Assembly (NCBI RefSeq): GCF_003471165.1
Contig: NZ_QRIL01000028.1
Coordinates: forward strand, 1 to 53,536
Source: Ruminococcus sp. AM22-13
GTDB taxonomy: Bacteria; Bacillota; Clostridia; Lachnospirales; Lachnospiraceae
Length of the DNA: 53,536 nt
Reading direction: 5' to 3'
Shown: piece by piece, positions 46,370 to 53,536 of the stretch
Layout of the letters: every line of letters starts with the position of its first letter
Position numbering within the stretch: position 1 is the stretch's first letter
Position numbers and translations under genes: made by a program
The notes under the pieces: model-generated
What the model was told of the DNA's origin: nothing
The model's input: the letters and a program-made list of their open reading frames with translations, nothing else
The model's database searches: none

Positions 46370-48049
46370 TTATTCTTTATGCACCTTCGGAAACTTCATA
46401 CAGATTTCAGTTCCACTTCCCACCTCACTTCTAAGTCCAACACTACCATCCAAAGTACTAACCGCATGCTTCACAATCGAAAGCCCCAATCCAGTGCCCC
46501 CAATCTCCTTAGAATGACTTTTATCCACTCTGTAGAATCTCTCAAACACCCGATCCTGATCTTCCCTCGGAATTCCAATCCCCGTATCCTTAACCACAAT
46601 CTGCACCTCCTGTGCCGTCTGCTCCAGAAAGATACTCACACTACCATCATTCCTGTTATACTTAATCGCATTATCACAAACATTATAAACAGCCTCCTCC
46701 AGAAGAGTCCTGATCACCTCCATCTTCATCGACTCTCCACAGATATAAAGATGCACATTCATCTTATATGCTTTCTCCTTCAGACTGTCAAACGCACTCT
46801 TACAAACCTGATAAACATCCACCGGCTCCCATACATAAGGCATCTTCTCCTCATCAAGCTGTGAAATCTGGATCACATCCTCCACAAGCTGAAGCAGCCT
46901 CTGTGACTCCTTATAGATACGTCCTGCAAACTTAGGAATATCCTCCTCCTTCACAAAACCACCCTGAATAATCTCCGCAAATCCGGAAATAGAAGTCAGA
47001 GGCGTCTTTAATTCATGGGAAACATTTGCAGAAAACTCCCTGCGCAGATTCTCCCTCTCAAGCTTCTCTGTCACATCCACAAGCAGGATCACCGCACCCT
47101 CCGTCTTCTGTCCCCGTATCACAGGATTGGCGATCAGCTGAATATCACTTCCATTTAATTTCAGGACAAGCTCCTCATGTTCCCCTTCCAGAACATGTTC
47201 AATTGCATGGCGGAAATCCTCCGCGCGATCCAGACAGTAAACACTTTCTCCCTGACGCACCTTGTCCATCCGGAACAGATTCCATGCACTGGAATTAGCC
47301 GAAAGAATCATCGTATATTTATCGATCACGATCAGACCTTCCTGCATATTTTCTGTAATCAGTGAAAATTCCTGCTGCTGCTGTTTTGCCAGTTCCAGCT
47401 GATTCTGAATCTCCCTGTTCTGCCTGTGTATCTTACTCAATAAGGGTGAAAGTTCCTCATAAATCTGATTCTCTTCCGGATGCTCCAGATCCAGTTCATT
47501 CACCGGTTTCACGATCTTCTTTGATATCACAGACGCAATAATTCCTGAAAGAACAAGCATAATAAGCAGAATCCAGCACAACGGCAGCACCAGGTTCTCC
47601 ACCAGAGCAAACACCGAATCCTGCGTTCCCGAAACCCTGAGAACCGTACCGTCTTTCAGGCGCAGAGCGTAGTAGGTCGTTTTTTCGGAAAGAGTATCTG
47701 AATACCTCGAAGATTCTCCCGCACCATACTTCTCAGCCTTCTGAAATTCATCTCTGTCCCTATGGTTTTCCATCTCAGAAACATCTGCCTCATTGTCAAA
47801 AAGCACCGTTCCATCCTGAGCAATATATGTAATTCTGGCACTCTTATCCTTGATATTTTTTAGATAATCTGCGCCCTGCTGTTCCACTCCATATTCCAGA
47901 TAAGCAGCTTCTTTTACCAGTTCATCTCTCATCTGTCTGTCAAAATTTCTGTAAAGAATCCCCAGAACCAGTGCCAGTCCTGCTGCCAGAACCACTGCGC
48001 ACACCAGCATCATAGATTTAAAAATTTTCTTTGTCACTTCTCTTCCCAT
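46370..48049 (-). CDS. phoR: PhoR-like sensor histidine kinase
   Basis: 559 residues. Two membrane helices (about 12-34 and 151-174) flank a sensor domain of about 115 residues. A coiled-coil linker and a PAS domain (about 230-325, with LITENMQEGLIVIDKYTMI) follow, then HisKA with FSANVSHELKTPLTS and a HATPase_c domain (NVCDNAIKYN, VKDTGIGIPREDQDRVFERF, GGTGLGLSIVKH). This is the PhoR layout. It lies after pstSCAB-phoU on the same strand. No response regulator gene is next to it, which is unusual for a PhoR. GAAGGGATGGGAAG surrounds ATG 48049. Confidence 0.85.
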   Translation of the reverse strand: MGREVTKKIFKSMMLVCAVVLAAGLALVLGILYRNFDRQMRDELVKEAAYLEYGVEQQGADYLKNIKDKSARITYIAQDGTVLFDNEADVSEMENHRDRDEFQKAEKYGAGESSRYSDTLSEKTTYYALRLKDGTVLRVSGTQDSVFALVENLVLPLCWILLIMLVLSGIIASVISKKIVKPVNELDLEHPEENQIYEELSPLLSKIHRQNREIQNQLELAKQQQQEFSLITENMQEGLIVIDKYTMILSANSSAWNLFRMDKVRQGESVYCLDRAEDFRHAIEHVLEGEHEELVLKLNGSDIQLIANPVIRGQKTEGAVILLVDVTEKLERENLRREFSANVSHELKTPLTSISGFAEIIQGGFVKEEDIPKFAGRIYKESQRLLQLVEDVIQISQLDEEKMPYVWEPVDVYQVCKSAFDSLKEKAYKMNVHLYICGESMKMEVIRTLLEEAVYNVCDNAIKYNRNDGSVSIFLEQTAQEVQIVVKDTGIGIPREDQDRVFERFYRVDKSHSKEIGGTGLGLSIVKHAVSTLDGSVGLRSEVGSGTEICMKFPKVHKE

Positions 48050-48391
48050 CCCTTCATTATATGATTTCAGTTATATTACCATATATCATTCTTTCTATAT
48101 AATAACCTATAGCAATTCTACAAAATAATGCAAATAAAACAGTTCAGAAGAGTGCGAAGGGCAAGAAAGATATCTGCCGGCGTGCTGGCGCACGACAAAG
48201 ATATCTGACGCGGGACTTCACGCTCTGATGGTCTGGATTAATTGCATTATTTTTGAAAATTGCTATAAGTCAACAGTGTATTTACAGCCTTAAATATACT
48301 CAAATATCCGCAAACGGTTCCCGCCTGCGGATATATATCGTCTCTGTCTGCAAACTTTCGCCGCTTATAACACGAGACCTCCATCATTCAG
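48050..48391. other. Gap between phoU and the PhoR-like kinase
   Basis: A 342-bp gap filled mainly by the TATAGCAATT palindrome (48108-48267). The remaining 3' flank of phoU has an ATATCCGC/GCGGATAT inverted repeat at about 48304-48335, a possible terminator stem. No response regulator fragment is visible. Confidence 0.5.
48108..48267. repeat. TATAGCAATT-ended large palindrome, copy 3
   Basis: A 160-bp inverted repeat. TATAGCAATT at the left mirrors AATTGCTATA at the right; AAAATAATGCAA and ATTGCATTATTTT continue the stem. Further in, GAAGAGTGCGAAGGGC pairs loosely with a CACGCTCTGATGG stretch, and AAGATATCTG lies on both sides of a GC-rich centre (CCGGCGTGCTGGCGCACGAC). It lies between phoU and the kinase gene, where a PhoB regulator gene would be expected. 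Confidence 0.8.
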
Positions 48392-49063
48392 TTAATTATT
48401 CAGATAATCCTGATGTTCATTATTCCTGTGCTGGCCTGTGATAGAATATTCCACCCACTCTGCAATATTCACAGCGTGATCTCCGATACGCTCGAAATAC
48501 TTGGCAGTCATCAGAAGATCAATCCCTGTCTTAGCATCCAGTTTTCCGCCATAGATCATATCTGCAAGTTTCTCTTTGATCTCATTAAACGCATCATCCA
48601 CCACATCATCTCTGTCAATGACATTTCGGCACAGCTCCAGATCACTCTTTACAAATGCATCCACACTCTCTGTCACCATACTCACTGTGTCCTCTGCCAT
48701 CTTTGTGATCGTATCCGGTATCGCACTGGTATCCTTTGCAATATATAAGGAAAGATCTGCAATGTCTGCGGCCTGATCCCCGATACGTTCCATATCAGAA
48801 ACCATCTTCAATGCGGCGGAGATTTCTCTTAAATCTCTTGCCACCGGATGCTGATGAAGCAGAAGACTCAGACAGAGGTTCTCAATCTCTCTTTCCTTCG
48901 CATCAATGTCTCTGTCCGTCTCAAAAACCCGACGGGCAATTTCCTCATTCTGCACCTTCTGGATCGCTTTTGCAGAAAAAGAAATAGCCTTCTCGCAGTA
49001 GCTTCCCAGAGTAATAAGCTGGACATGCAGTTCCTCCAGCTGTCTCTCAAAATACTTTGACAT
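48392..49063 (-). CDS. phoU: Phosphate transport regulator PhoU
   Basis: 223 residues, all helical, two PhoU repeats of about 100 residues each. Typical segments are FERQLEELHVQLITLGSYCEKAI, ERIGDQAADIADLSLYI and the second ERIGDHAVNIAEW, both with the acidic metal-binding E/DxxxD motif. PhoU links Pst transport to PhoR signalling and represses the Pho response in phosphate excess. The frame is open to a TTG at 49069, but ATG 49063 is the better start; AGGAAGG lies upstream in the end of pstB. Confidence 0.95.
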   Translation of the reverse strand: MSKYFERQLEELHVQLITLGSYCEKAISFSAKAIQKVQNEEIARRVFETDRDIDAKEREIENLCLSLLLHQHPVARDLREISAALKMVSDMERIGDQAADIADLSLYIAKDTSAIPDTITKMAEDTVSMVTESVDAFVKSDLELCRNVIDRDDVVDDAFNEIKEKLADMIYGGKLDAKTGIDLLMTAKYFERIGDHAVNIAEWVEYSITGQHRNNEHQDYLNN

Positions 49064-49065
49064 AA

Positions 49066-49824
49066 TCAACCAAACCTTCCTGTAATATAGTCCTCTGTAC
49101 GTTTATCCGCAGGCATGGAAAACAGCTTATCCGTATCTGCAAATTCAATGACTTCTCCCAGCAAAAAGAACGCTGTTTTGTCAGAAATTCGGGTTGCCTG
49201 CTGCATATTATGAGTTACCATAACAATCGTATAATCCTTCTTTAACTCCATTGCCAGCTCCTCGATCTTGGAAGTTGAAATAGGGTCAAGTGCGGATGTT
49301 GGCTCATCCATCAGGAGCACTTCCGGCTGAACCGCAAGTGCTCTGGCAATGCAAAGCCTCTGCTGCTGTCCACCGGACATTCCCAGTGCACTTTTTTTCA
49401 GACGGTCTTTCACCTCTTCCCAGATAGCCGCATCGCGAAGGGATTTCTCTACGATATCATCCAGTTTTGCTTTAGAACGGATTCCATGTGTTCTTGGTCC
49501 ATATGCAATGTTATCATAGATACTCATCGGAAATGGATTCGGCTTCTGGAATACCATTCCCACTCTTTTTCGTAACAGATTGACATCCATATCTCCGTAA
49601 ATATCCTCACCGTCAAGCTGTACTTTACCGGTGATCACACAGCCCTCTACCAGATCATTCATTCGGTTTAAAGACTTCAGAAGAGTGGATTTACCACAAC
49701 CGCTCGGACCGATAAAAGCTGTGATTTCTTTCTCAGGAATCTCCATATTAATGTTCTTTAATGCATGGAACTTCCCGTAATATAAATTCATATTCTCAAC
49801 TGTTATTTTTGCATTCTCACTCAT
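49066..49824 (-). CDS. pstB: Phosphate ABC transporter ATPase
   Basis: 252 residues. Walker [10 protein letters not shown] (about 38-46), signature [14 protein letters not shown], Walker [14 protein letters not shown] and the switch His in [12 protein letters not shown]. The pattern is that of PstB, which powers high-affinity phosphate uptake with PstA and PstC. An AAAGGAT ribosome-binding site precedes ATG 49824. It ends in the first codons before phoU, only two bases from the phoU ATG. Confidence 0.97.
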   Translation of the reverse strand: MSENAKITVENMNLYYGKFHALKNINMEIPEKEITAFIGPSGCGKSTLLKSLNRMNDLVEGCVITGKVQLDGEDIYGDMDVNLLRKRVGMVFQKPNPFPMSIYDNIAYGPRTHGIRSKAKLDDIVEKSLRDAAIWEEVKDRLKKSALGMSGGQQQRLCIARALAVQPEVLLMDEPTSALDPISTSKIEELAMELKKDYTIVMVTHNMQQATRISDKTAFFLLGEVIEFADTDKLFSMPADKRTEDYITGRFG

Positions 49825-49829
49825 GCCTT

Positions 49830-50735
49830 TTATCCTTTCGCAATTCGTTTGGCAACCGCTCCGGACAGGAAATTAATCACAAGAACAAATGCCAGAATAA
49901 CAACTGCTGTCGCAGATGCCTGATTCATATGAAGGCCCTCACCGGACAGCACATACATATGAAGTGCCAGTGTACGGCCGGAACCCATCAGATTCTTCGG
50001 TACTTCTGCAACCGTACCTGCTGTATAGATCAGTGCTGCTGTCTCACCGATCACACGACCGATTGCCAGAATCACGCCAGCCAGAATTCCAGGTACTGCT
50101 GACGGCAGAACGATCGTAAAAATTGTACGCAGCTTACCTGCGCCAAGTCCGAAACTTGCTTCACGGTAAGAATCCGGAACAGATTTCAAAGCTTCCTCTG
50201 CGGTACGCATAATCAGAGGAAGAATCATGATCACCAGTGTAAACGCACCGGATAAAAGTGACAGCCCCCAGTGAAGTGCTGTCACGAAAAACAACATACC
50301 GAAAAGACCATATACAATAGATGGAATACCGGAAAGTGTCTCGGCTGTGATACGGATCACATTTACAAGCTTGCTTCCTTTTTTCGCATATTCTACCAGA
50401 TAGATTGCTGCAAAAATTCCCAACGGTGCCGCGATCACAAGAGAAACGACAGTCAGGATAAATGTATTGATCAGAGAAGGAAGTAAGGAAAGATTCTCTG
50501 AATTGTAAGTTAAACTGAATAAGTCTGTTGACAGATACGGTACACCCTTGACCAGAATATATCCGATCAGAAAGAACAGTAATGCAAATGTCAGGACTGC
50601 ACCCAAAAGGGTAAGCAATGCAAGAACACCTGATCCCGGATGCTTAATATATGCCTTCATCTGATCTGAGAGCGAAGACTCATTCTGCTTTTTTTCTTTG
50701 GACAAATCAATTGCCGCTGCTGTATCAATTTGCAT
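49830..50735 (-). CDS. pstA: Phosphate ABC transporter permease
   Basis: 301 residues with six predicted membrane helices; the N-terminal 40 residues are hydrophilic and probably cytoplasmic. EAA-type loop [27 protein letters not shown] and the family segment [16 protein letters not shown] are present. It starts inside the end of pstC (11-bp overlap), so the two are translationally coupled. It forms the heterodimeric channel with PstC. Confidence 0.95.
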   Translation of the reverse strand: MQIDTAAAIDLSKEKKQNESSLSDQMKAYIKHPGSGVLALLTLLGAVLTFALLFFLIGYILVKGVPYLSTDLFSLTYNSENLSLLPSLINTFILTVVSLVIAAPLGIFAAIYLVEYAKKGSKLVNVIRITAETLSGIPSIVYGLFGMLFFVTALHWGLSLLSGAFTLVIMILPLIMRTAEEALKSVPDSYREASFGLGAGKLRTIFTIVLPSAVPGILAGVILAIGRVIGETAALIYTAGTVAEVPKNLMGSGRTLALHMYVLSGEGLHMNQASATAVVILAFVLVINFLSGAVAKRIAKG

Positions 50736-51582
50736 GTTCTGCCCTCCTGTTCAGTAAAGAAAGACTCAGGTTAATGATAAGGATAAAGATAAATAACACA
50801 ACTGCTGTTGCAATCAGAGCTTCTCTGTGAAGACCTGTTGCATAACCCATCTCAGTAACAATGTTTGCAGTCATGGTACGGACACCTTTCAGGATTCCCT
50901 GTGGCATTCTCGGCTGGTTACCTGCAACCATTACAACAGCCATTGTCTCACCGATCGCACGACCGATTCCAAGCACTACAGCTGCCAGAATACCTGACTT
51001 TGCTGCCGGAAGCATTACACAGAAGATACTCCTCTCCTTGGTTGCTCCCAGTGCCAGTGAACCTTCGTAATAGCTCTCAGGCACACTGCGGATTGCAGAT
51101 TCCGTAACTCCGATGATCGTCGGAAGGATCATCATTCCAAGCAAAACACAAGCTGCCAGCATACTGGTTCCTGTTCCACCGAAAATCTGTCTGATCAGAG
51201 GAACAATGAGAATCAGTCCAAAGAAACCATATACAATAGAAGGTACACCTGCCATCAGTTCAATTCCTGATTTCAATGGTCTGTAGACTTTTTTCGGACA
51301 GTAACGTGCCATAAAAACAGAAGTAAAAAGTGCGATCGGCACACCAAGAAGAATGGCACCTGCAGTTACATAAATACTTGCTACAATCATTGGAAGGATT
51401 CCAAAAATATCATTTGACGGCTTCCACTTTGTTCCCAGCAGGAACTTCAGCGGACCGATTTTCCCGATAGCCGGGACACCATTTGCAAACAGAAATGCAC
51501 AGATCAGAAATACTGCCAGCACTGAAGTACAGGCTGCGATCAGAAACACACATTTCATTGCTTTTTCTTTAAAGTGGTTCAT
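50725..51582 (-). CDS. pstC: Phosphate ABC transporter permease
   Basis: 285 residues with about six membrane helices. MAGVPSIVYGFFGLILIVPL and the EAA-type SVPESYYEGSLALGATKERSIFCVMLP define a PstC-type permease. AAAGG precedes ATG 51582. It comes first after the pstS gene, which is followed by two hairpins in the 235-bp gap. It overlaps pstA at its 3' end. Confidence 0.95.
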   Translation of the reverse strand: MNHFKEKAMKCVFLIAACTSVLAVFLICAFLFANGVPAIGKIGPLKFLLGTKWKPSNDIFGILPMIVASIYVTAGAILLGVPIALFTSVFMARYCPKKVYRPLKSGIELMAGVPSIVYGFFGLILIVPLIRQIFGGTGTSMLAACVLLGMMILPTIIGVTESAIRSVPESYYEGSLALGATKERSIFCVMLPAAKSGILAAVVLGIGRAIGETMAVVMVAGNQPRMPQGILKGVRTMTANIVTEMGYATGLHREALIATAVVLFIFILIINLSLSLLNRRAEHAN

Positions 51583-51664
51583 TCATTACACCTTTCTTTC
51601 CCTGTATCAAAAATCATAACCTGTCACTTTTACAGCAATTCTGAAAATATGATTTTCGACATAC

Positions 51665-51776
51665 AAACAGCCCGCCTGCTGTATTATTTCATCCACAGGC
51701 GAACTGCTCTGAAACTAAATCTGTTACATATATCATATCTACGAATTGCTCCGCTGCTTTGCAGCTCCCGCAATTC
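51665..51776 (-). promoter_or_regulatory. Two tandem hairpins between pstS and pstC
   Basis: AAACAGCCCGCCTG/CAGGCGAACTGCT at 51665-51709 and GAATTGC-GCTGC/GCAGC-GCAATTC at 51743-51776. Neither has a long T-run on the minus strand. They probably protect the pstS message or limit read-through to pstCAB, giving more binding protein than transporter. Confidence 0.7.
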
Positions 51777-51817
51777 TCAAACGGCTTTTTGATCTTTGTA
51801 CCCTGATATTAATCACA

Positions 51818-52681
51818 TTATTTAGCAAGGTCTTCCCATGTAGTAATCTCACCTGTGTATACAGCCTTTACCTGATTGCTTGTAAGTTCATCAATGTCAT
51901 TGTCTTTGTTTACGATAACTGCGATACCATCTCTTGCGATAACTGTAGCTGTAAGACCAAGATCTTTCTCCTCATCCTTCAGGTCACGGGACGCCATACC
52001 GATATCTGCTGTTCCTTCTGCCGCCATGTTTACACCTGTTGTGGAATCACTCTGCTGAACTTCTACAGTTACGTCTTTGTTTACTGCTTCATAGCCTTCT
52101 GCAAGTTTCTCCATAACCGGTGTTACTGAAGAAGAACCTGCAACTACTACTTTACCGGAAACTCCGTCTGCTGCTTCATAAGCCTTAGCATCTGCTGCTT
52201 CTTTGATATAGCCGTTGTCCTCTACGATCTTCTGTCCGTCAGAGCTCATAATGTAGTTTACGAAATCCTTTGCTGCATCGCTTTCTTTATCAGATGTAAG
52301 GATGTTGAATGGACGTGCGATCTTGTAAGAATCATTGGAAACATTATCTACAGTAGCTTCTACGCCATCAATCTTAACTGCCTTTACTGTATCATCCAGA
52401 GAACCAAGTGAGATATAACCGATTGCATTTTCATCACCTGCAACAGTTGTCATCATAACAGATGTGCTGTTTGTTACACTTGCTTCATCTGTAGTCATAT
52501 CTACTTTCTCACCGTCTTTTTCTTCTTCAATTCCAAACAGTTCTACGAATGCTCCACGTGTACCGGAACCATCCTCACGGGATACAACTGTGATGTCTCC
52601 GCTTGCTGCACTTACGATTGTTGTGAAAGCTGTTGCTCCGATAACTGCTGCTGTAAGGATTGTTGCGATTTTTTTCTTCAT
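51818..52681 (-). CDS. pstS: Phosphate-binding protein, circularly permuted PstS
   Basis: 287 residues. After a signal peptide (about 1-26, ends SAASG, no lipobox Cys), the mature protein begins with what is usually the C-terminal half (GDITVVSREDGSGTRGAF, VAGDENAIGYISLGSLDD, residues 28-160). A short linker leads to the usual N-terminal half (GKVVVAGSSSVTPVMEKLAE, VQQSDSTTGV, ADIGMASRDL, residues 176-287). The natural joint ITTWEDL lies at the very end. Streptococcal Pst systems have the same permuted form. It binds phosphate outside the membrane for PstCA. GAGGAG precedes ATG 52681. Confidence 0.93.
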   Translation of the reverse strand: MKKKIATILTAAVIGATAFTTIVSAASGDITVVSREDGSGTRGAFVELFGIEEEKDGEKVDMTTDEASVTNSTSVMMTTVAGDENAIGYISLGSLDDTVKAVKIDGVEATVDNVSNDSYKIARPFNILTSDKESDAAKDFVNYIMSSDGQKIVEDNGYIKEAADAKAYEAADGVSGKVVVAGSSSVTPVMEKLAEGYEAVNKDVTVEVQQSDSTTGVNMAAEGTADIGMASRDLKDEEKDLGLTATVIARDGIAVIVNKDNDIDELTSNQVKAVYTGEITTWEDLAK

Positions 52682-52790
52682 GATAATTTTCTCCTCTTCC
52701 CATGAGCCATGTTTTTAATATAAAGTGAAAGGCTCATTTCCTTTTTAATATTTTTATGTTTTATAACTTGTTGCCTCATTTACAAGTGCT

Positions 52791-52819
52791 ATTATAGAAA
52801 TCCAAAGTTAAATGTAAAA
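52791..52819 (-). promoter_or_regulatory. pstS promoter with possible Pho box
   Basis: A perfect TATAAT (minus, 52791-52796). Seventeen bases upstream is TTTTAC, a poor -35, as expected for an activator-dependent promoter. TTTACA, TTTACT and TTTAAC lie at multiples of 11 bp upstream of and across it (about 52806-52844), similar to the 11-bp-spaced TT(A/C/T)ACA repeats bound by PhoP in Bacillus. One of the intervening positions is poor, so it is only a candidate box. Confidence 0.5.
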
Positions 52820-52906
52820 CCACGCTAAAGTAAAATCTTTGTAAATTAAAAATTTTTGTGAAGGTTGTAAAAACAGGCTCCAGGTGCTATCATAAACTAT
52901 ATCTTC

Positions 52907-52971
52907 AAATCCCCACCCACTGCTTATTGCTTTTCGCAATTAAATCAGTGGACTTACTTGATTCGTTTAAA
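52907..52971 (+). repeat. 65-bp dispersed repeat, copy 2
   Basis: Matches 1173-1237 over its length with a variable six-base middle and scattered substitutions. Contains CCACTG/CAGTGG as its own hairpin. It lies about 30 bp before the start of the C_GCAxxG_C_C gene, so here it may fall in the 5' leader. Confidence 0.7.
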
Positions 52972-52998
52972 ATTTATACACAGGAGGATTTTTTATAT

Positions 52999-53391
52999 AT
53001 GGAAAATTTAAGATGTGAAAAAGCAGTAGAAAAGAAACATAACGGCTATAACTGTGCACAGGCTGTGGCCTGTTCTTTCTGTAAAGAGGCATCTATGGAT
53101 GAGGAGACACTCAAAAAGATCACACAGGGATTCGGTGCAGGTCTTGGCACCATGGCGGGTACATGCGGAGCAATCTCCGGTGCTGCAGTTGTAGCTGGAC
53201 TTATTAACCAGGACAAAGCCGGAACCTCTCAGACTGTCCGCTCTGTCATGAATCAGTTTAAACAGCAGAATGGAACTGTAATATGTAAAGACTTAAAGGG
53301 TGTGGAAACCGGAAAGGTAATCCGCTCCTGTGATGACTGTGTCAGAGATGCGGTGAAATTCCTGGAAGACGCATTAAAATCGGAAAATTGA
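52999..53391 (+). CDS. C_GCAxxG_C_C family protein
   Basis: 130 residues. It has the family pattern: GYNCAQAVACSFC, then GFGAGLGTMAGTCGAISGAAVVAG (the GCAxxG-type motif) and the C-terminal SCDDCV with two cysteines. These are putative redox or metal-binding proteins common in anaerobes, without a firm function. AGGAGG precedes ATG 52999 at ideal distance; an in-frame start at 52858 has none and would add a poor N-terminus. No membrane segment. Monocistronic, with a good terminator. Confidence 0.9.
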   Translation: MENLRCEKAVEKKHNGYNCAQAVACSFCKEASMDEETLKKITQGFGAGLGTMAGTCGAISGAAVVAGLINQDKAGTSQTVRSVMNQFKQQNGTVICKDLKGVETGKVIRSCDDCVRDAVKFLEDALKSEN

Positions 53392-53427
53392 TTTCAGCAG
53401 ATATTCACAATACATAAATACCAACAC

Positions 53428-53466
53428 AAAAGAGGCTATACACTCATAACGTGCATAGCCTCTTTT
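53428..53466. terminator. Terminator at the end of the window
   Basis: AAAAGAGGCTAT/ATAGCCTCTTTT forms a 12-bp perfect stem with extra CAC/GTG pairing. T-rich on both strands, so it may serve the C_GCAxxG_C_C gene and a convergent gene. Confidence 0.9.
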
Positions 53467-53479
53467 ATGATTAGCTTGA

Positions 53480-53536
53480 TTAATGCTCCCGAGGCTGTAA
53501 AAAATCTTGTGTCTTTGGAAAGTGAATCTTTCTGAT
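53480..53536 (-). CDS. Possible C-terminal end of a minus-strand gene
   Basis: Eighteen codons plus a TAA (minus, stop at 53480-53482) run in from the window edge, reading RKIHFPKTQDFLQPREH at the end. The position just beyond the two-way terminator fits a convergent gene end. The product cannot be recognised from such a short fragment. Confidence 0.35.
   Translation of the reverse strand: MRKIHFPKTQDFLQPREH

Larger units (their letters stand above)
52682..52998. other. Divergent region between pstS and the C_GCAxxG_C_C gene
   Basis: A 317-bp gap holding the pstS promoter (52791-52819), possible Pho box half-sites upstream of it, and the second copy of the 65-bp repeat (52907-52971). No gene. 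Confidence 0.6.

Noticed and set aside
53480..53536. Named product for the gene fragment at the right edge
   Set aside because: Only about 17 residues are visible, too few to recognise a family.

Overview
The window looks like chromosomal DNA from a gut-type Clostridia bacterium, most likely Lachnospiraceae and plausibly Blautia-like. The genus is an inference. The reasons are an AT-rich genome with strong AGGAGG ribosome-binding sites, a Na+-type F-ATPase, YitT, PF12897-type aminotransferase and C_GCAxxG_C_C families, a permuted PstS, and SBP-dependent sugar transporters driven by a YesM/AraC two-component pair. Almost all genes are on the minus strand. No tRNA, rRNA, CRISPR array, prophage or transposase gene was seen.

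Layout. 1-1000: the start of a peptidase E-like protein and an alpha/beta hydrolase. 1.6-9.3 kb: a complete F1Fo ATP synthase operon (atpZ-I-B-E-F-H-A-G-D-C, read right to left). 9.8-11.8 kb: an orphan sugar-binding lipoprotein and an RluA-type pseudouridine synthase. 11.8-13.4 kb: a non-coding AT-rich desert. 13.4-15.7 kb: a YbhJ-type aconitase-family hydratase. 16-19.3 kb: a CUT1 sugar ABC transporter (SBP, two permeases, no ATPase). 19.9-20.9 kb: a small acidic protein and a membrane protein. 21.2-26.7 kb: a cell-wall cluster (murF, ddl, L,D-transpeptidase) plus an aminotransferase. 27.6-31.4 kb: small proteins, a choline-binding-like/NAGPA surface protein, a Cys-rich peptide, YitT and an rRNA-type methyltransferase. 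32-40 kb: a ytfQRT-yjfF galactofuranose-type transporter with its kinase and AraC-type regulator. 40.3-43.2 kb: a radical SAM protein, an HdeD-like membrane protein and a TetR regulator. 43.4-46.1 kb: a GH3 glycosidase. 46.4-52.7 kb: the pstSCAB-phoU phosphate system and a PhoR-like kinase. 53 kb: a C_GCAxxG_C_C protein.

The coding content is mostly recognisable housekeeping and nutrient uptake. Two proteins are circular permutations of their usual fold (PstS and the GH3 enzyme). The L,D-transpeptidase has Ser where the catalytic Cys normally sits and a Cys two residues later. The ATPase c subunit carries a two-carboxylate Na+-type motif.

The least explained signal is between the genes. Three unrelated families of 160-215 bp imperfect palindromes occupy intergenic gaps. 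Family 1 has three full copies, at 1264-1464, 26855-27069 and 31672-31886, plus two solo right ends. A second sits at 19705-19873. A third family has TATAGCAATT ends and cores of very different length. There are also a 65-bp repeat seen twice and a shared CCAGAG/TGTTT hairpin motif. These are the best candidates for an undescribed element system. In addition, three SBP genes (CUT1, ytfQ, pstS) each have a strong hairpin just after the SBP gene and before the membrane-transport genes.
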